Shown: piece by piece, positions 30,921 to 43,176 of the stretch
How the letters are laid out: each line of letters starts with the position of its first letter
Position numbering within the stretch: the first letter of the stretch is position 1
Assembly: GCF_021134715.1 (NCBI RefSeq)
Contig: NC_060024.1
Span: 9,796,001-9,860,000 of the forward strand
DNA length: 64,000 bases
Reading direction: 5' to 3'
DNA from: Daphnia pulex
Lineage: Eukaryota; Arthropoda; Branchiopoda; Diplostraca; Daphniidae
The notes under the pieces: model-generated
Told to the model about the DNA's origin: nothing
The model's input: only the letters and a program-made list of their open reading frames with translations
Databases searched by the model: none
Position numbers and translations under genes: made by a program

Positions 30921-31627
30921 CCTAATAAAACAAAAACATAAATATTTACTGAACTTAACTGACAACAACGAATCGTGTGGGATTCGATGCACCATAAGTC
31001 CATAAGATAGGCGATAGGCCTACAGTATAGTTTCGAACCAACATGGCTATGTTACAAAACAAAAAAACAATTAAGAGGGGAACAGCGAATTACTTGTGCT
31101 GTTTGAATAAATATAGACACCATTAAGTATCCGAAAAGAACCAGCTATTCCCGCCACCGAACCTTATCCTTTATAACTCTTTCACAAGTGTGCACACTGC
31201 AGAGATGTGACTCCGGCTCTCCGTACCCATCCGCATGAACTGTCTGCTGTTCAGCAAAATTGTAAATATGACAACAGCGACGCCAGGCGGCCAGCGTGTA
31301 AAATAAAGAAGAAGCCTTCAGGCTTTTATAATTCCAGAATCGGGAAACAAAAGTTTAGCTGATTTTAATCCAAGAGAAGAAGTATTGAGTACTCTCTAAA
31401 ACTAGCAAAAATACTATAGTTAATTAAATCTAAAAAAATAGTCCGTCCATCTGACTGTACCTTTGGGCCATTATGACCAATCCGGTTCCAATTAAATGTG
31501 TACAAGAATATATGTAACAAACGATCATTTCTGCATTTATTTCAAATGGATCCTATTTACAAAAATTACCCAAAGGAATCCGATTAAAATTAGTGCAACA
31601 GTCTTTCAAATGTCTGGAAAATTGCAT
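30921..31627. promoter_or_regulatory. Flank between copies B and C
   Basis: No coding region is supported here. It must include the copy B promoter and the copy C 3' end. GTTTCGAACC near 31031 recurs around 35370 and 35490 in related form upstream of copy C, and may be duplicated promoter sequence. Confidence 0.4.
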
Positions 31628-34600
31628 TTATTTTCCAGTTGGCTTTCTAATGCGCTTCTTTTTAGGCTGACCAAGCAGATGATGTTTGCGCATGTGAATG
31701 TTCAACATATAAGTGCTGTAGAAACGCATTTCACAGTAGGAACATTCGAATGGTGTATCGCGAGTATGATTCTTTTCGTGAGAAATCAGATTAGCCTTTA
31801 GGGGAAATTAAGAATTACAAATGCTTTATTCAAAATAATTTTTTTAGGAGACAGATTAATTTGAAATTTACCTTAGTCGTCAACCTAGCAGGACAGTAAG
31901 AACACTGAAATCCAAGCGTTGAATCATGCAGGATCTATATTAAAAGAGAGAAAAGAGGATAAATTATTTTGTTACATAGCAAAAATAACAGAAAATAACG
32001 TAATGACCTTATGATCCTTTAGGGAATGCTTCGCCAAAAAGATTTTCTCACACACATCACACGTGTACGCTTTGTGAGGATGTTGCGTCATCACATGAGT
32101 CTTAAAATCAATCAGAAATAATATTTTAATCTATAATTAGAGACTTCAAGAACATAGAAAATTACAAAATACCTTCAGTTGTTGTGTATCAGAATAGGTG
32201 AAGTCACAATTGGGATGTGCGCAACGGACAGCAACAGCTTCACCAGTATGAGTGGCACGGTGTTTTTCGTATGTCAGGAGTCGCCAAAACTGTTTTTGGC
32301 AAAACTCGCAGTGATAACTGAGTTTGGCGGTTCTAGATTAACATAAACATTGTCAGAAATACCGATCAAACACGGCACGCAGTTAAACAATAAAAAATGA
32401 TTATGAATAAATTTGCTTAAAATTATTTAATTCTTCCAGCAAAAGCTAGTTCGAAAAGCTAGAACTTGGAAATAATTACGCTATAAGTGGATTTTTAGCG
32501 CCGTTTGGCCCCGTATTTTCATGATGTCTTCCGAAGTGTTTCTTTAATGATGTGCTAACATAAAATATTCGTCGACACAAAAATGGAAAAAAGTATTAAT
32601 GCGCGAAATGGCACTTTAAAATAATAATAATAATAATACCTTTGGGTGTAAGACTTTGCACAAATTTTGCACGAGTAGGGTTTCACGTCTGAATGAGTTC
32701 TGTTAAAATATTTTAAAATTTGCATACAAGTCATCGTTTCTATAAGATATCATAATTACTGTACCTCCTATGAGTGGAAAGGGTAGATTTCGTGCGAAAT
32801 CTCTTGTCACAAATCGAGCATTCAAACGGCTGAAAAGTATTTTTAAAATTAATAATTACAATCAATCTTCTGACATAATTTACTAACTATTACCCTTTCA
32901 TTAGTGTGGATTCTTTCGTGATCGTCTAGTAATTGCTTTCTACTACAGGTGTGGCCACAAATGGTGCACATGAAGGGTTTAGCTTCTCCATTATGATTGA
33001 TTCGAATGTGGCTATTAAGGCTTGATTTGAAAACAAATGAACGACCGCAGAGTTCACATAAATGGGACTTGACACCGCTATGACTTTTAAGATGATTCTT
33101 CATACTAGAAACTTTAAGTGTTTTGTTGCATTGCTGGCATTTCGCTAGTGCTATTAAATGAAAACAAAAATATATAGCTAACACATACGAAATAATTAGA
33201 TAAATAAACTCACATGCAACTTTCTTGGCGATCATTGATGACTTGGGCAGTTCGGGTACTCTATTTTCATTGTTCCTTGGTTGGCATTTATTTGAAGACA
33301 GTAAAATGGAACGAGCCAAACCTTTGCTCCTAAAATCAAATGGAAACAACGAAAAATTAATTACAAGTGCTGATTTCTATAAGACAGAGGACAGTATAAG
33401 TTTGCTTGAATGCATTACTTGGTATATTTCTCAAATAACAGACGAAGTTGTCTTTGGAGAAAGTATTTTCTGTTTCCTTCTTTTTTCAGCAAGCGCCTCG
33501 CCAATTCAAGATCTCTTTGGTCATTTGCAATATCATTTTTCGCTTCCACATCCAACGTTAAATTATCGTCGACTAAACTACGTGAACGACCTTTCTTATG
33601 GACTTTTGGTGGGCTTGGTTGGTATTCATAATAATTACTTTCATCCTGGAAGAGATTAGAAATGGAAAGTTGGACAAGCGACTCTCCATTCAGCGTAACA
33701 TGGATTTTTCCATTGAAGGATTTCATCTTTTCAATGTTGGCAAGTTTCAATGCTGCTTTCACTGTTGGTTTCAAAGATGGGTCACGAGAGATTACTTTTC
33801 GGCGGCAATACACTTTTTGTGGTAATGCGATCAGGAAAGTTGGTTGCTGCAAATGAGACCAATCATTCGCAATTGGTTGCCTCACTATCACAGGAACTTT
33901 AGGTTGATTAGCCATAAACGAAACGGGGAATAAATCAGATTTAAAAGGTGTGTAGACGCCTAGCCTCCACGTTTCCAGTAGATATGAAACCAAATTATAG
34001 CTTGATTTGGCGTATCGACAGGAGCGCTTAACAAGCTTTCGTTCAAGTTCTTTTGAATTGGAAATGGAAGGATGAAAAAACTCGTTGGGATACCGCAAAC
34101 TCACGGCTGCTCCATCCGGCATTTGTAACGAAAAAGTTGGTTCATCTTCAGGAGGAATAGCTTGAGAAATGTCAACAACACCGATGTAGGGCAAATTCTT
34201 ATGTTCATTCCTTGAAATAGTCGATTCAGCAATCGGTGATGACTCACAGACGGTTTCAGATCGTACTTCCACCGGTGGAACGGGTTGTCTAGTTGTTATA
34301 TCGTTAGTATCATCGCTGGTAGTTTTTTCCGTTTCGTCGATGATTTTACTAAGGTTATGTGGCTGCAAAATAAGGAACTTTGATGTCGCTTGAGGTTGCT
34401 GTTGACTGGAAGTTTTCGTCGGAAGATTTGATGATTCCTTCAGGATATTATTTTCGAAATTGGACTGAACAACATTTTGTCCTGTTGTTTGAGAAAACTT
34501 TGATTTTGCTGAAAAAGTGCCCGCATTGCACGAAAACCCGGGATTGCCAATGCATACTTGTGCGTCATCAAAAAGCTTCATGTAAATGTAAAGCTCACTT

Positions 34601-35311
34601 ATCGTTGAAAACTGGGACTTCAGGTTTTCATGGAAAACTTGCTGACCCCGTAGGAAGTAGCGAAGGGTTCGAGTGTCTTCGTTGATGATTACAGTCTTAA
34701 CATATTCAAATTTGTTTTCATTCAACCATTTGAATTTTGAGCAAATGAATTCTTGTTTCTGTAAACTTCCTTGTTGCCAGAACCATGATAATGGTAAGGC
34801 CACATCCCTGGGGTTGATGTTTTGCTTTTCTGGAATTTTACTTTTAAGAGCTGCATGCTGATCAGAAATATTAGATTCACGAAGAACAGTAACCTCTGAT
34901 AAAGCGGTTCTTTGTAGAACCCTTCTTGGTGGTTTGATTTTTGTAACAGGTTTTCCTAAGAGGTTTCAGAAGAAGAAAACTGTACAGAGTTAAAACATTT
35001 TAAACTGCCAGGAATATGAAAAATTTACCAAGTAAAAGTTTTGGTACTGCCCCATCAGTTAGTTTCCACCGGGATAAATCGTAAACTATTGGCCCATTTT
35101 TACCCTCCAAGGATTTCCCTCTGATAATGTCTGCATCTTCGAAGTGTTTGTGGCAAATTGAATGTTTCTTATTCAGCTTCAGGTCTTTACGACCTATTGC
35201 TTTCTCCCACTCTTTAACTAACTTTACATTTTTTGGCTTGAAAAAGTGAACTTTTTCCTTGCATGAGGCATATCCAGATTTGCAACCCACAACATAACAT
35301 GTGGCACCCAT
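31628..35311 (-). CDS. THAP-C2H2 zinc finger protein, copy C (958 aa)
   Basis: The third tandem copy, with 11 exons: 35029-35311, 33419-34955, 33214-33329, 32894-33150, 32765-32829, 32640-32699, 32480-32554, 32173-32332, 32008-32100, 31872-31934 and 31628-31795. The THAP domain is C5-x4-C10 with SICHKHFEDAD and DGAVPK. Block 1 is ALPLSWFWQQGS with CSKFKWLNENKFEY. Block 2 is LLETWRLGVYTPFKSD, QKVYCRRKV and GKIHVTLNGES. A helix conserved in all copies (DLELARRLLKKE) precedes the finger exons. There are ten C2H2 fingers; finger 4 reads CSICDKRFRTKSTLSTH. Copy C is closest to B in block 2 and in lacking the extra cysteine patch. Splice phases are identical to B. Confidence 0.85.
32619..32638. repeat. 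AAT microsatellite in copy C intron
   Basis: About seven TAA/AAT units lie directly before a splice donor of copy C. It is a simple repeat with no coding role. Confidence 0.85.
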
Positions 35312-35743
35312 CCTATGAAGAGAATGAAAAAATCCTTTACTATTTTAGTTGTCTAGACATGGCTGTAACATGTCTTCGAACCTTCTTACCAGAGCAACTA
35401 TGGACAAGTATACTCACATTAAAAGAAAAAGTTAGAATTTCTTGTGTTAAATGAGGAGATAAAATGAAATTATCCCACAAAAAACAGCGTTTCGAACCAC
35501 CACTGCAAACCTGCAAACATTCTCTTAAAAAAGGTAAACATATGAATAAGCACCACCAAGCGGCGCATATTCAAAAGTAACAAATCGATTTGCGCGCCGC
35601 ATTACTTTTTTTTAAATATTGATATTTTTTTTTTATGCATTATTTATTTCAATCGAGCTTTTTTTTAAAGAATATCAGTATCAGGGTTAACTTTAAATTT
35701 CACAGTTTCTTTTTTCTTCTCACTCCATTCAGCATTCGTTAAT
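35312..35743. promoter_or_regulatory. Flank between copies C and D
   Basis: No gene is seen. The stretch is AT-rich, with T-runs near 35610-35660. It should hold the copy C promoter and the copy D 3' UTR. Bases after the copy D stop look partly derived from a lost last finger exon, but too diverged to align by eye. Confidence 0.4.
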
Positions 35744-38700
35744 TCATTCTTGATTTCTTTCCCGCATATGAATTTTTTCGTGTCTCGATAGAGCGTACTT
35801 AATAGAAAAAATTTTAATAGAACAATAGTCAGTAAATCTGGACTTAACGAGTCGGCAAAAATGTTTTCATACCATAGTCGACGTTCTTAAAGGGCAAGAG
35901 GTACACTGAAACCCTTGCGCAGGATTGTGCACAACCTAATAACAACGTTAAAATAAGGTTAAAACACACATAACATTATTTGAGAAATACTGAATGTTAC
36001 CTGATGGAGAGTTAGATTTAATTGCGTCAAGAAAACTTTGTCGCACAATTCGCAATGAAATACTTTCTCGGGATGATGTTCAATCAAATGTTCCTTTTCA
36101 TTCAATCAAACAGGAGAAAATTCAATCTAGCACATTAGTTTGATGAAATACCCTCGTATACCTTAAGCTCTTTGAGACTTGAGTACATAAAATCACAGTC
36201 GGGTTGCCCACAAGGAACGCCAACAGAAGCACCCGTATGAGTCGCACGGTGTCTCTCAAAAGCCAGGACGCGGCAAAATTTTTGTTGGCAAACCTCGCAG
36301 TGATAACGTGGGACTACGATTCTGCAGAATAAGAAAATGTGTTAGAAACAATTAATGAAAAACGTTGTTTTATGTTTGTTTGTTTTTAAAACGTTTACCG
36401 TGTCCGTGTTCCTCGATTTATTGGAGTTCCTCCATTTTCGTGACATCTTTTGACGTGTCTAAACAATGCTTGTCTAATGAGAGAATATGGAATTGGTTGG
36501 TAACAAAAAGTAATGACATAAAAATTGCAGATTAAAAGAAGTACTTCTCACTGAAGGCTTTTCCACAAATGGTGCACGAGTGACGTTTATCGCAAGTACT
36601 ATAGACAAAATTTCCATACGATACAATAAAACATATATTTTTTGGCAAAATCAATAAAACCTACCCAGCTTTCCTCCGCGTATATCTAATTTCCGAAGAT
36701 AAGTTTAGAAATAAATATTGAACAATCTTTGATAATTTTTTTCTGGCAAAATAATTACCCTATATGTGGATCGATGGTGCCGTCAGGTCCCACATTTTCA
36801 TGGTGTCTGCTAAAGTGTTTCTTAAGGGATTTACTGTAATAAAATCATGTAGTACACACACAATCAACATTTAGTCAATAAGTGCAAATACCTATGAGAA
36901 TACGACTTTGCACAAACTATACACGTGTAGGGCTTTTCGCCTGTATGAGATCTTATAAGGGTTAAAATTTGGCCATTATTTAAATATACTAATTATTTTG
37001 ATAATATAAAGTCACCTTTTGTGTTTATTAAGATTGGCTTTTGATCGATATGTCTTGTCGCAAATTGAGCATGAAAACGGCTGGAAAGCAACGAAATTTT
37101 TGAAAAATATAGTATAACAACAGTTTTTGCATTGAATTACTTAATTACCCTTGCATCGGTGTGAGTCATTTCGTGAATTTCCAATGTTTTCTTATTTGTA
37201 CACATGTGGCCGCAAGTGCTACACATGAAAGGTTTAGGCACTCCGAGATGATTAAAGCGAGAGTGGCTTTTAAGACTTGATTTATCAGCAAATCCTCGAC
37301 CGCATACTTCGCACACGTGGGGCTTGTAACCATCGTGCATTTTAAGATGTAATTTCATTCGCGCAACCCTTACCATTCTACCGCATTTCTCGCATGGCAT
37401 TAAGGCTGGAAAAAGAGAAGCAATCCAAATTTTTTTAAATGCATTTTTTGTTTTAAATTAAACAATTAAATATCGAGTTGATCTTACGGCGAGCATATTT
37501 GACACGAGGTCGTTTTGCTTTTTCGGCCATTATTTGTTTCAATTTTTCCGCTGCCTTTAAAATAGAACGAGCCATTTCTTTGTGCCTGGAAAGAAAAAAG
37601 AAATAAGTTTATTTACTTCACTTTAATTAGCTTTCTAACGACGAATTCAATAAGGATATTACTCTTTGTGATTCGCTAAATCCCGCCGGATGCGTTGGCT
37701 AAGCGTTTTTCTCCGAGTTATTTCCTTCTTCAAAAAGCTCTTCGCCAACTCCAAGTCATTTATGTCATTTTCATCATCTTCTGGTGTTGATGCCCTCGGC
37801 TTTTTAGTCTTATTTTGCACAGTTGGTCCTTCCAGTTGATGGATTTCTCCGTTATGAGATTCTACACATCTGTCGACTGATCTTTTATCTCGTGCAAGCT
37901 GAGGATTCATTGCTGCGTAACTAAGATCCGTAAGAATAATACAATCGGTAGATTCTTCATGGTTTTCATCAACGTTTGAATGTGTAACAGGTGAATCCGA
38001 TGATGCGGCTTGACACATGGTTTGAGTGTCAGAAGATTTCTTCGATCTATTTGATGTCTGCCTAGGAACATTCTCTTTAAATTGAGTAGCATCTTCAATG
38101 CATTTTCGACAAGAATTGCTTTTCTTGGAACCCAACAAGAGACAATTTTTCGACCGGGTTTCACCATTTTCTTCAGCCTGTAGGTTTGACGATGAGGAAT
38201 TTTTTTGCGATTTCGGTTCTGGATAGCCCATGCACTCGGGAATTTGGTCATAAATTCGCAAACGATCGATAAGCTGATTGACTGTTGAGAATGGAGACGG
38301 AGTTACGCTTAGGATTTCCTGACCTCGAAGGAAGTAACGAAGGGTGCGTGTGTCTCCGTTGATGATGACAGTTTTGGTGTACTCGAACTTGTTTTCATCC
38401 AACCATTTGAATTTTGAGCAAATGAATTCTTGTTCCTTTAGACTTCCTTCTTGCCAAAACCTGAAAACGAGGAAGGGGTTGAAGAGGGAAAGAAATAAAA
38501 GATGTTTAAAAAAATTTTTTTTTTATATAAGAAAATAAATACAAATAAAAAACGAACCACGAAAATGGGAGGGTCGCTTCTTTTGGACTCAAAAGGTTTT
38601 GACGAGGTGCTGATGAGACTTTTCCCAATTTTTGAGCAGTATTATTGCCTATTCTTTGAATAACAGGGCGCACAGGTGGAGTCTGCTGATTGAAAGCATT

Positions 38701-39370
38701 CTGGCAGTTTGTTAAAGGTTGGTGGGTTGTAATTTGTTGAGCTGTTGGTGGCACCTTTTGCATCATTTGGACAGCATTACTTTGAAGTAAATTCATTGTT
38801 TTGTTAATCACAATTGGTCTGATGACAGCATCCTTGGAATTTAAGACCTTTTCTCTTGGAACTGGTCTGAGAATTAAAGTCTGGGGAAGCTCACGCTGAA
38901 CACTTTTTTGAACTACTTGAGGAATGGTAACTGTTGGTGGTAAACTTGCCAAAACCATCTTTGAGGGATATACTTTTGTTACTATCTTTCCTTTAAAATG
39001 AAATAAAAATATACCTCAATTAGAAAAGTAAGATTACATTACATGCTGTATTATATACTTACTCACCAGTTAAAAGTGTAGGTACTGCACCAGCAGCAAG
39101 CTTTACACAGGGTTTCTCACGAGGCAATGGTCTATCATTATTTGCCTGGCCAGTTTGATTCTGTTGCTGGACAGGTACTTTGATAATATTTGCCTCCTCA
39201 AAGTGTTTGTGACAAACCAAATGAATTGTTTCCAGCTTTAGGTCTTTTCGACCAATAAATTTCTCCCAAAGCTCGACAGTGTTCTTATCTTTTGGCTTAA
39301 AAAAGTACAATGTTTCTTTGCACGGTTCACGTCCAGATTTGCAACCCTCAACATAACATTTAGTATCCAT
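35744..39370 (-). CDS. THAP-C2H2 zinc finger protein, copy D (869 aa, rearranged)
   Basis: The fourth copy, with 15 exons: 39067-39370, 38558-38990, 37663-38460, 37488-37585, 37149-37405, 37016-37080, 36892-36951, 36759-36833, 36665-36685, 36545-36598, 36399-36473, 36162-36321, 36001-36093, 35873-35935 and 35744-35797. The THAP domain (MDTKCYVEGCKSG) keeps the canonical AGAVPTLL. Block 1 is now split by an extra intron inside SWFWQ. The CLLLGSKKSNSCRKC patch is shared with copy A only. Block 2 is missing apart from HNGEIH. Exons of 21, 54 and 75 bp add one extra finger (CTICGKAFSEKQALFRH). The last exon stops early after HEKIHMRERNQE, so the final finger of the other copies is lost. Net finger number is about ten. 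Confidence 0.82.
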
Positions 39371-39796
39371 CTTTAAATGAAAAAGCACACAAATTAGCTA
39401 ATCACTTTTCCCAACCTTTTCTTCTGTTAAAGAAAAGTAAACACACTTGAATCACTTCGTGAGTTCGTGTCATTGCACGTAAATTGTTGTCACTTGGCAG
39501 TAGCAGCCGACGTTGACATGTTCTAAAAATAGGTGAACATGTACGAATAAGCAAAGCGGCGCGTCGCGTGTTTTGTTTTTTTAAAGAATACGGATTTTTT
39601 TTTTGTTTTCGAAATTAAATTATTTGTTGCATTTTTGCATTGCCTTTTTTTAAAGAAAACTTAGTATCAGGGCAGTTGTAAAAAAGTCACGGGTCGGGAT
39701 TACGCGAACCAGCTGAATCACAATTATATAGCCCAAAATTCAATTTATTAAAGTAATTAATAATTATAACTCGTCTGAAAAAAATTGTCAAAACAA
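39371..39796. promoter_or_regulatory. Flank between copy D and the methyltransferase gene
   Basis: No gene is seen. It should contain the copy D promoter and the 3' UTR of the neighbouring gene. A T-run lies at about 39597-39604. Confidence 0.4.
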
Positions 39797-40993
39797 TCAA
39801 TTGCCAAAATCACAGCTTAAAATAGTGATGTCTGGTGGATGATAGAAACAACAACCTCCCAAAGCAAATACATTTGGATGAATAGATAACCACTCTTTGG
39901 CTAACTTGGAAAGATTATTATTGCATTTCTCGTCTTGACGACTGGGATAAGCAGCGACTGGAGGACCTTCATCTTCAAAAGACTCCTCTCGATTAGGATA
40001 AAGAATAACAGGTACATGATCCACTCCATCAAGAGAACGTAAAAGCGGTCCAATTAGTCTTTCAGGAGTGCAATTGATCCCGATGGCTTTCAAACCAGGA
40101 GTTTTGTTCACCCAAACATGTTTTAAAACACTATCCAACGTCTCTCCGTGGCACAAGTGTTGTTCATCCTACACAATAAAATCTAATGGGCTTGAATTGC
40201 AAAACCAATTTTCTGTGAAATGTTTTATGTTTACCTTGCAAGAGAAGGAAATCCAAGCTGGAATATCGGGGGCCTCCTGTTTTAGAAGTTTCAAAATAGC
40301 TTTGGCCTCTAACAATGCCGGGAATGTTTCAATGGCCAGATAATCCACTCCGGCTTCAAGCAAAGCCACAAGACGTGGTCGATGCCACTGGATCAAATCC
40401 TCTTCTGTCATGGAATCAACGTAAGCCCCAGTGTATTCCGACATGTCAGCTTTACATGCTCCATAGGGACCGATAGAGCCGGCCACCCCCGGTTTTCTCC
40501 GTCCAGATTCTGTGACAAAACGAGATACCTACTAGTTAAAACCAATTTAACTGATCCAATTGATCGTCTCATGGTACTTACTTTCCTCTCCAATGGATTG
40601 CCAAAATTCTTCGCAAGCATTTCTAGCGATACGAACCGAATCCTTCATCATTTCCAAAGCCTCTTCCTGTAATTTTTATAAAAAAATAAATTGTTGCCAT
40701 TAGTCTCGATTAACCCGTGAAAAATAAAAATAATTGCCGTAACGACGAACTTGGGATAGGCCTGGCAGACACTTCCGGAGATTCTCCGTGCTCATTTGGT
40801 AACTGTTGGTTTTGATGATGTCAGCTCCAGCCGCCAAATAGTCCAGGTGCGCTTGAAGCAGCTGGCGACGGCCTTCCAGTTCTTTGGACACCAAACAGCG
40901 AACTGACCATAATGGATCGCCTTTGACGAAAGCTCCTCTGCGATAGAGCAGCGTGCCGAGTCCTCCGTCCAGTATCAAAAGTTTCTCACTCAT
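39797..40993 (-). CDS. Homocysteine S-methyltransferase (BHMT/MmuM-like)
   Basis: A zinc-dependent cytosolic enzyme that methylates homocysteine to methionine, in this subgroup usually with S-methylmethionine as donor. Exons are 40751-40993, 40582-40666, 40235-40509 and 39797-40168 (324 aa, typical length). Motifs in order: LILDGGLGTLLYRRGAF near the N-terminus, AGADIIKTNSYQ, VAGSIGPYGA, DYLAIETFPALLEA, GINCTPE and GGCC. The zinc ligands would be C234, C307 and C308, all present. The ATG at 40991 was chosen because it opens the domain; an AG just upstream (TTTCCAG) suggests a 5' UTR intron ending near 41005. The extreme C-terminus after GGCC (FYHPPDITILSC) departs from the usual RTTPEHI-like string. 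Confidence 0.9.
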
Positions 40994-41660
40994 CTCTCCA
41001 CGTCTGGAAATTTGAAAAACGTGAGCCAATGATTACTGTATGTTGATTTTGACTGCACTTTCTTATCTTTTCTTTATGTATACTTTTGTGTCAATTGTCG
41101 GTTCTTATTATTCGAACGGGGGAATGTTATACAAAGGATTCTAATCAACGATTGTTCACGATATCTTTCATGGTCCTTCAAAAAATGGCGGCCGCGCTGA
41201 GTGAGCGAGTATTTCTCCTTTTATTTTATTTTATTTTATTTCAAATGCGCGCAAACATATTGAATGGTGGACCAAAAACATAAACAGTTGGTAATGGCGC
41301 CCATAAAAAACTTTTTCTTTCGCCAGCGCGTCTTTCAACTAATTGCCACCATGGCGCCGTAGTCTACTTATATACAACACTGAACTGAATAAATCAATCA
41401 AGTCGAATTGTTCACACTATTATATAGAGTTACATGTATAGTGATGGAGAGAGAGAGAGGCTTTGGCATTCGACGGCCGTCGAACCGCTTTCCAACTATT
41501 CGACCCTTTTCTCTCTCTCTCTCTATCCTATTCGTGCGGGCTATTATGTTTCGACTGCTCCGCTCCCGATCTCTCCCCCACCCCCCTCCCACTTTTTTTT
41601 TCTATTTTATTATTTTGGTTAGAATTCCCGAGTCTTCCCAACAACACGCAACCCAAAAGA
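40994..41660. other. Upstream region between divergent transcripts
   Basis: No coding gene is supported. The stretch has a short (TTTTA)n repeat near 41219-41239 and GAGA/CTCTCT tracts around 41449-41525. It presumably holds the promoter of the methyltransferase gene and, on the other side, of the transcript beginning near 41.68 kb. Confidence 0.4.
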
Positions 41661-41679
41661 TGGCGCAGTTCGGCGCGCG

Positions 41680-42094
41680 CTGTTCAGTCCGTGTCGGGCT
41701 GTCAGCGGGATCAGCCGCTCCGTTCGAGAGCTCCCGTTTTGATTGTTACACATTTCTTCAAATTGAAATGAAATCAACGTCCTGTGCGATTATCTTATTC
41801 TGTGAGAAATGATGTCATTCATCTCAGTGGTGACTTTAAAGTGAGTGCAATCAAAAATATCCACGTCTGTGTCAAAATCGAAAAAGTGTTTGTTTGTTTG
41901 TTTTTCTTTTCTTAATTCGTCGTGCAAAATGTTTGTAACAAGCAGTGGGGGCACGTGGCTAGTGACCAAAATAAATCTGCTGTGATGAATCTGCGTCTAC
42001 TTATCGTTGAAACGAGCTGATGAAATGACACAAGACTTCATCAAGAGTCGCTTCGTTCCAGTCGGATTACATAATGACGACCCGTTAATTTCCC
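41680..42094 (+). other. Candidate first exon of an unidentified plus-strand gene
   Basis: GC-rich sequence with a TTCAGTC string at 41680-41686 resembles an arthropod initiator. About 400 bp later a strong donor occurs (TTTCCC|GTAAGT at 42095). Several short upstream ORFs fill the interval. The last ATG (42025) is open to the donor and would encode MTQDFIKSRFVPVGLHNDDP plus a few residues. No family is recognised from this short piece. The next exon was not found in the remaining 22 kb, so the first intron would have to be very long, or the exon is noncoding. Confidence 0.3.
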
Positions 42095-43005
42095 GTAAGT
42101 TCCACCATTTTTCCACCGTCTTCCTTCTCTGGCAAGAAAGCGGTTCAATTGAGAATCTACTCCGCAACACACACGCACAAAACAGTGTGTGTATATATAA
42201 AGACGAGCCAAATAGCAGTAGTACACATACGTCGAAAAGACGAGCCCCGAAAACGTTTCTGAATTGTAAAGAAAACGGTCGTTAGGGGGTCCCAAGTTGA
42301 AGCTCTACACAAACAGCAATATAACACACAACTATCGCTCCTCCTCAAAATAGGAATAAGAAGAAGAAAAAGAAGGGGGAGAATGTTTTGAATTGACGAG
42401 TTTGAATTGATGTCAGCCACAGCGTTTCACCCGAGAGAGGCTGCTGGTTGGGGGCTTGTGAATGGCACGGGCTATAGCGTGAATCCCGCAGACGCAATGT
42501 GAAAACCCAATGCAACCCTCTTTTCATTCTTCCATCTTTTTATTTATTTATTTTTTTGATTCCGGCGTATATTTACTATAGAAAACTGACATTTCTTTCT
42601 CTACGTCTAGCCCCGTCGGTCCGTTCCATGAATACAGCGACCGATCAAAGGCTATTCAATAATGCACTATAGAGGCCGAGACTGAAGCCTCGAACAAGTC
42701 TCCCGCAATCAGATGACGTTCTCTCGTCTCTCAACAGTTTCTTTTCACAGCCGCGACGTCGTCGCCCCCTGCCGACGTAGGGGGTTTCAACAAAACACAA
42801 AGTTGACACGGGATGACGCCATCGCTCACCAAAACCCATAGAAAACCAATTTTTTTTTTAAATGATCAAAAAAATTCGAAATCTTTTCAGAAGGATTTTC
42901 ATTTTTTGTTATTATTCTAATGCAAATGTCTAGTATTTTTATTTTGTGTTTGTGTGTAGAAAACACAATTGAATCTCTCCGGGCGGCCATGACAATGTAT
43001 ATATC
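42095..43005. other. Flank or intron upstream of the DIRS element
   Basis: No gene is supported. The sequence mixes low-complexity tracts, such as the AAGAAGAAAAAGAAGG run near 42359, with unique sequence. If 41680-42094 is a first exon, this is its intron. Confidence 0.4.
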
Positions 43006-43032
43006 ATTGTACTGCGAAATGCATTTCGCCTA

Positions 43033-43142
43033 GACCCTAAGGGTGTAGACCTACATTTATTCAGCTTTTTAAAGAACCAAAAAGAGGGGGGTGTGCTGCC
43101 CCTTCCTCTTACCTGCACACGCCCTTTGCCATTCAGACTTAT
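43033..43142. repeat. Left inverted terminal repeat of the DIRS element
   Basis: This 110-bp sequence is the exact reverse complement of 48041-48150. Its inner end overlaps the region just before the Gag start. Confidence 0.95.
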
Positions 43143-43176
43143 TTCAGCTCGCGTACAGTGCAGTCAGAATTTCAGA

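Noticed and set aside
21290-39370. CRISPR-like or satellite interpretation of the regular repeated units
   Set aside because: The regularity is exon-level paralogy of zinc finger genes separated by several kb, not short direct repeats with spacers.
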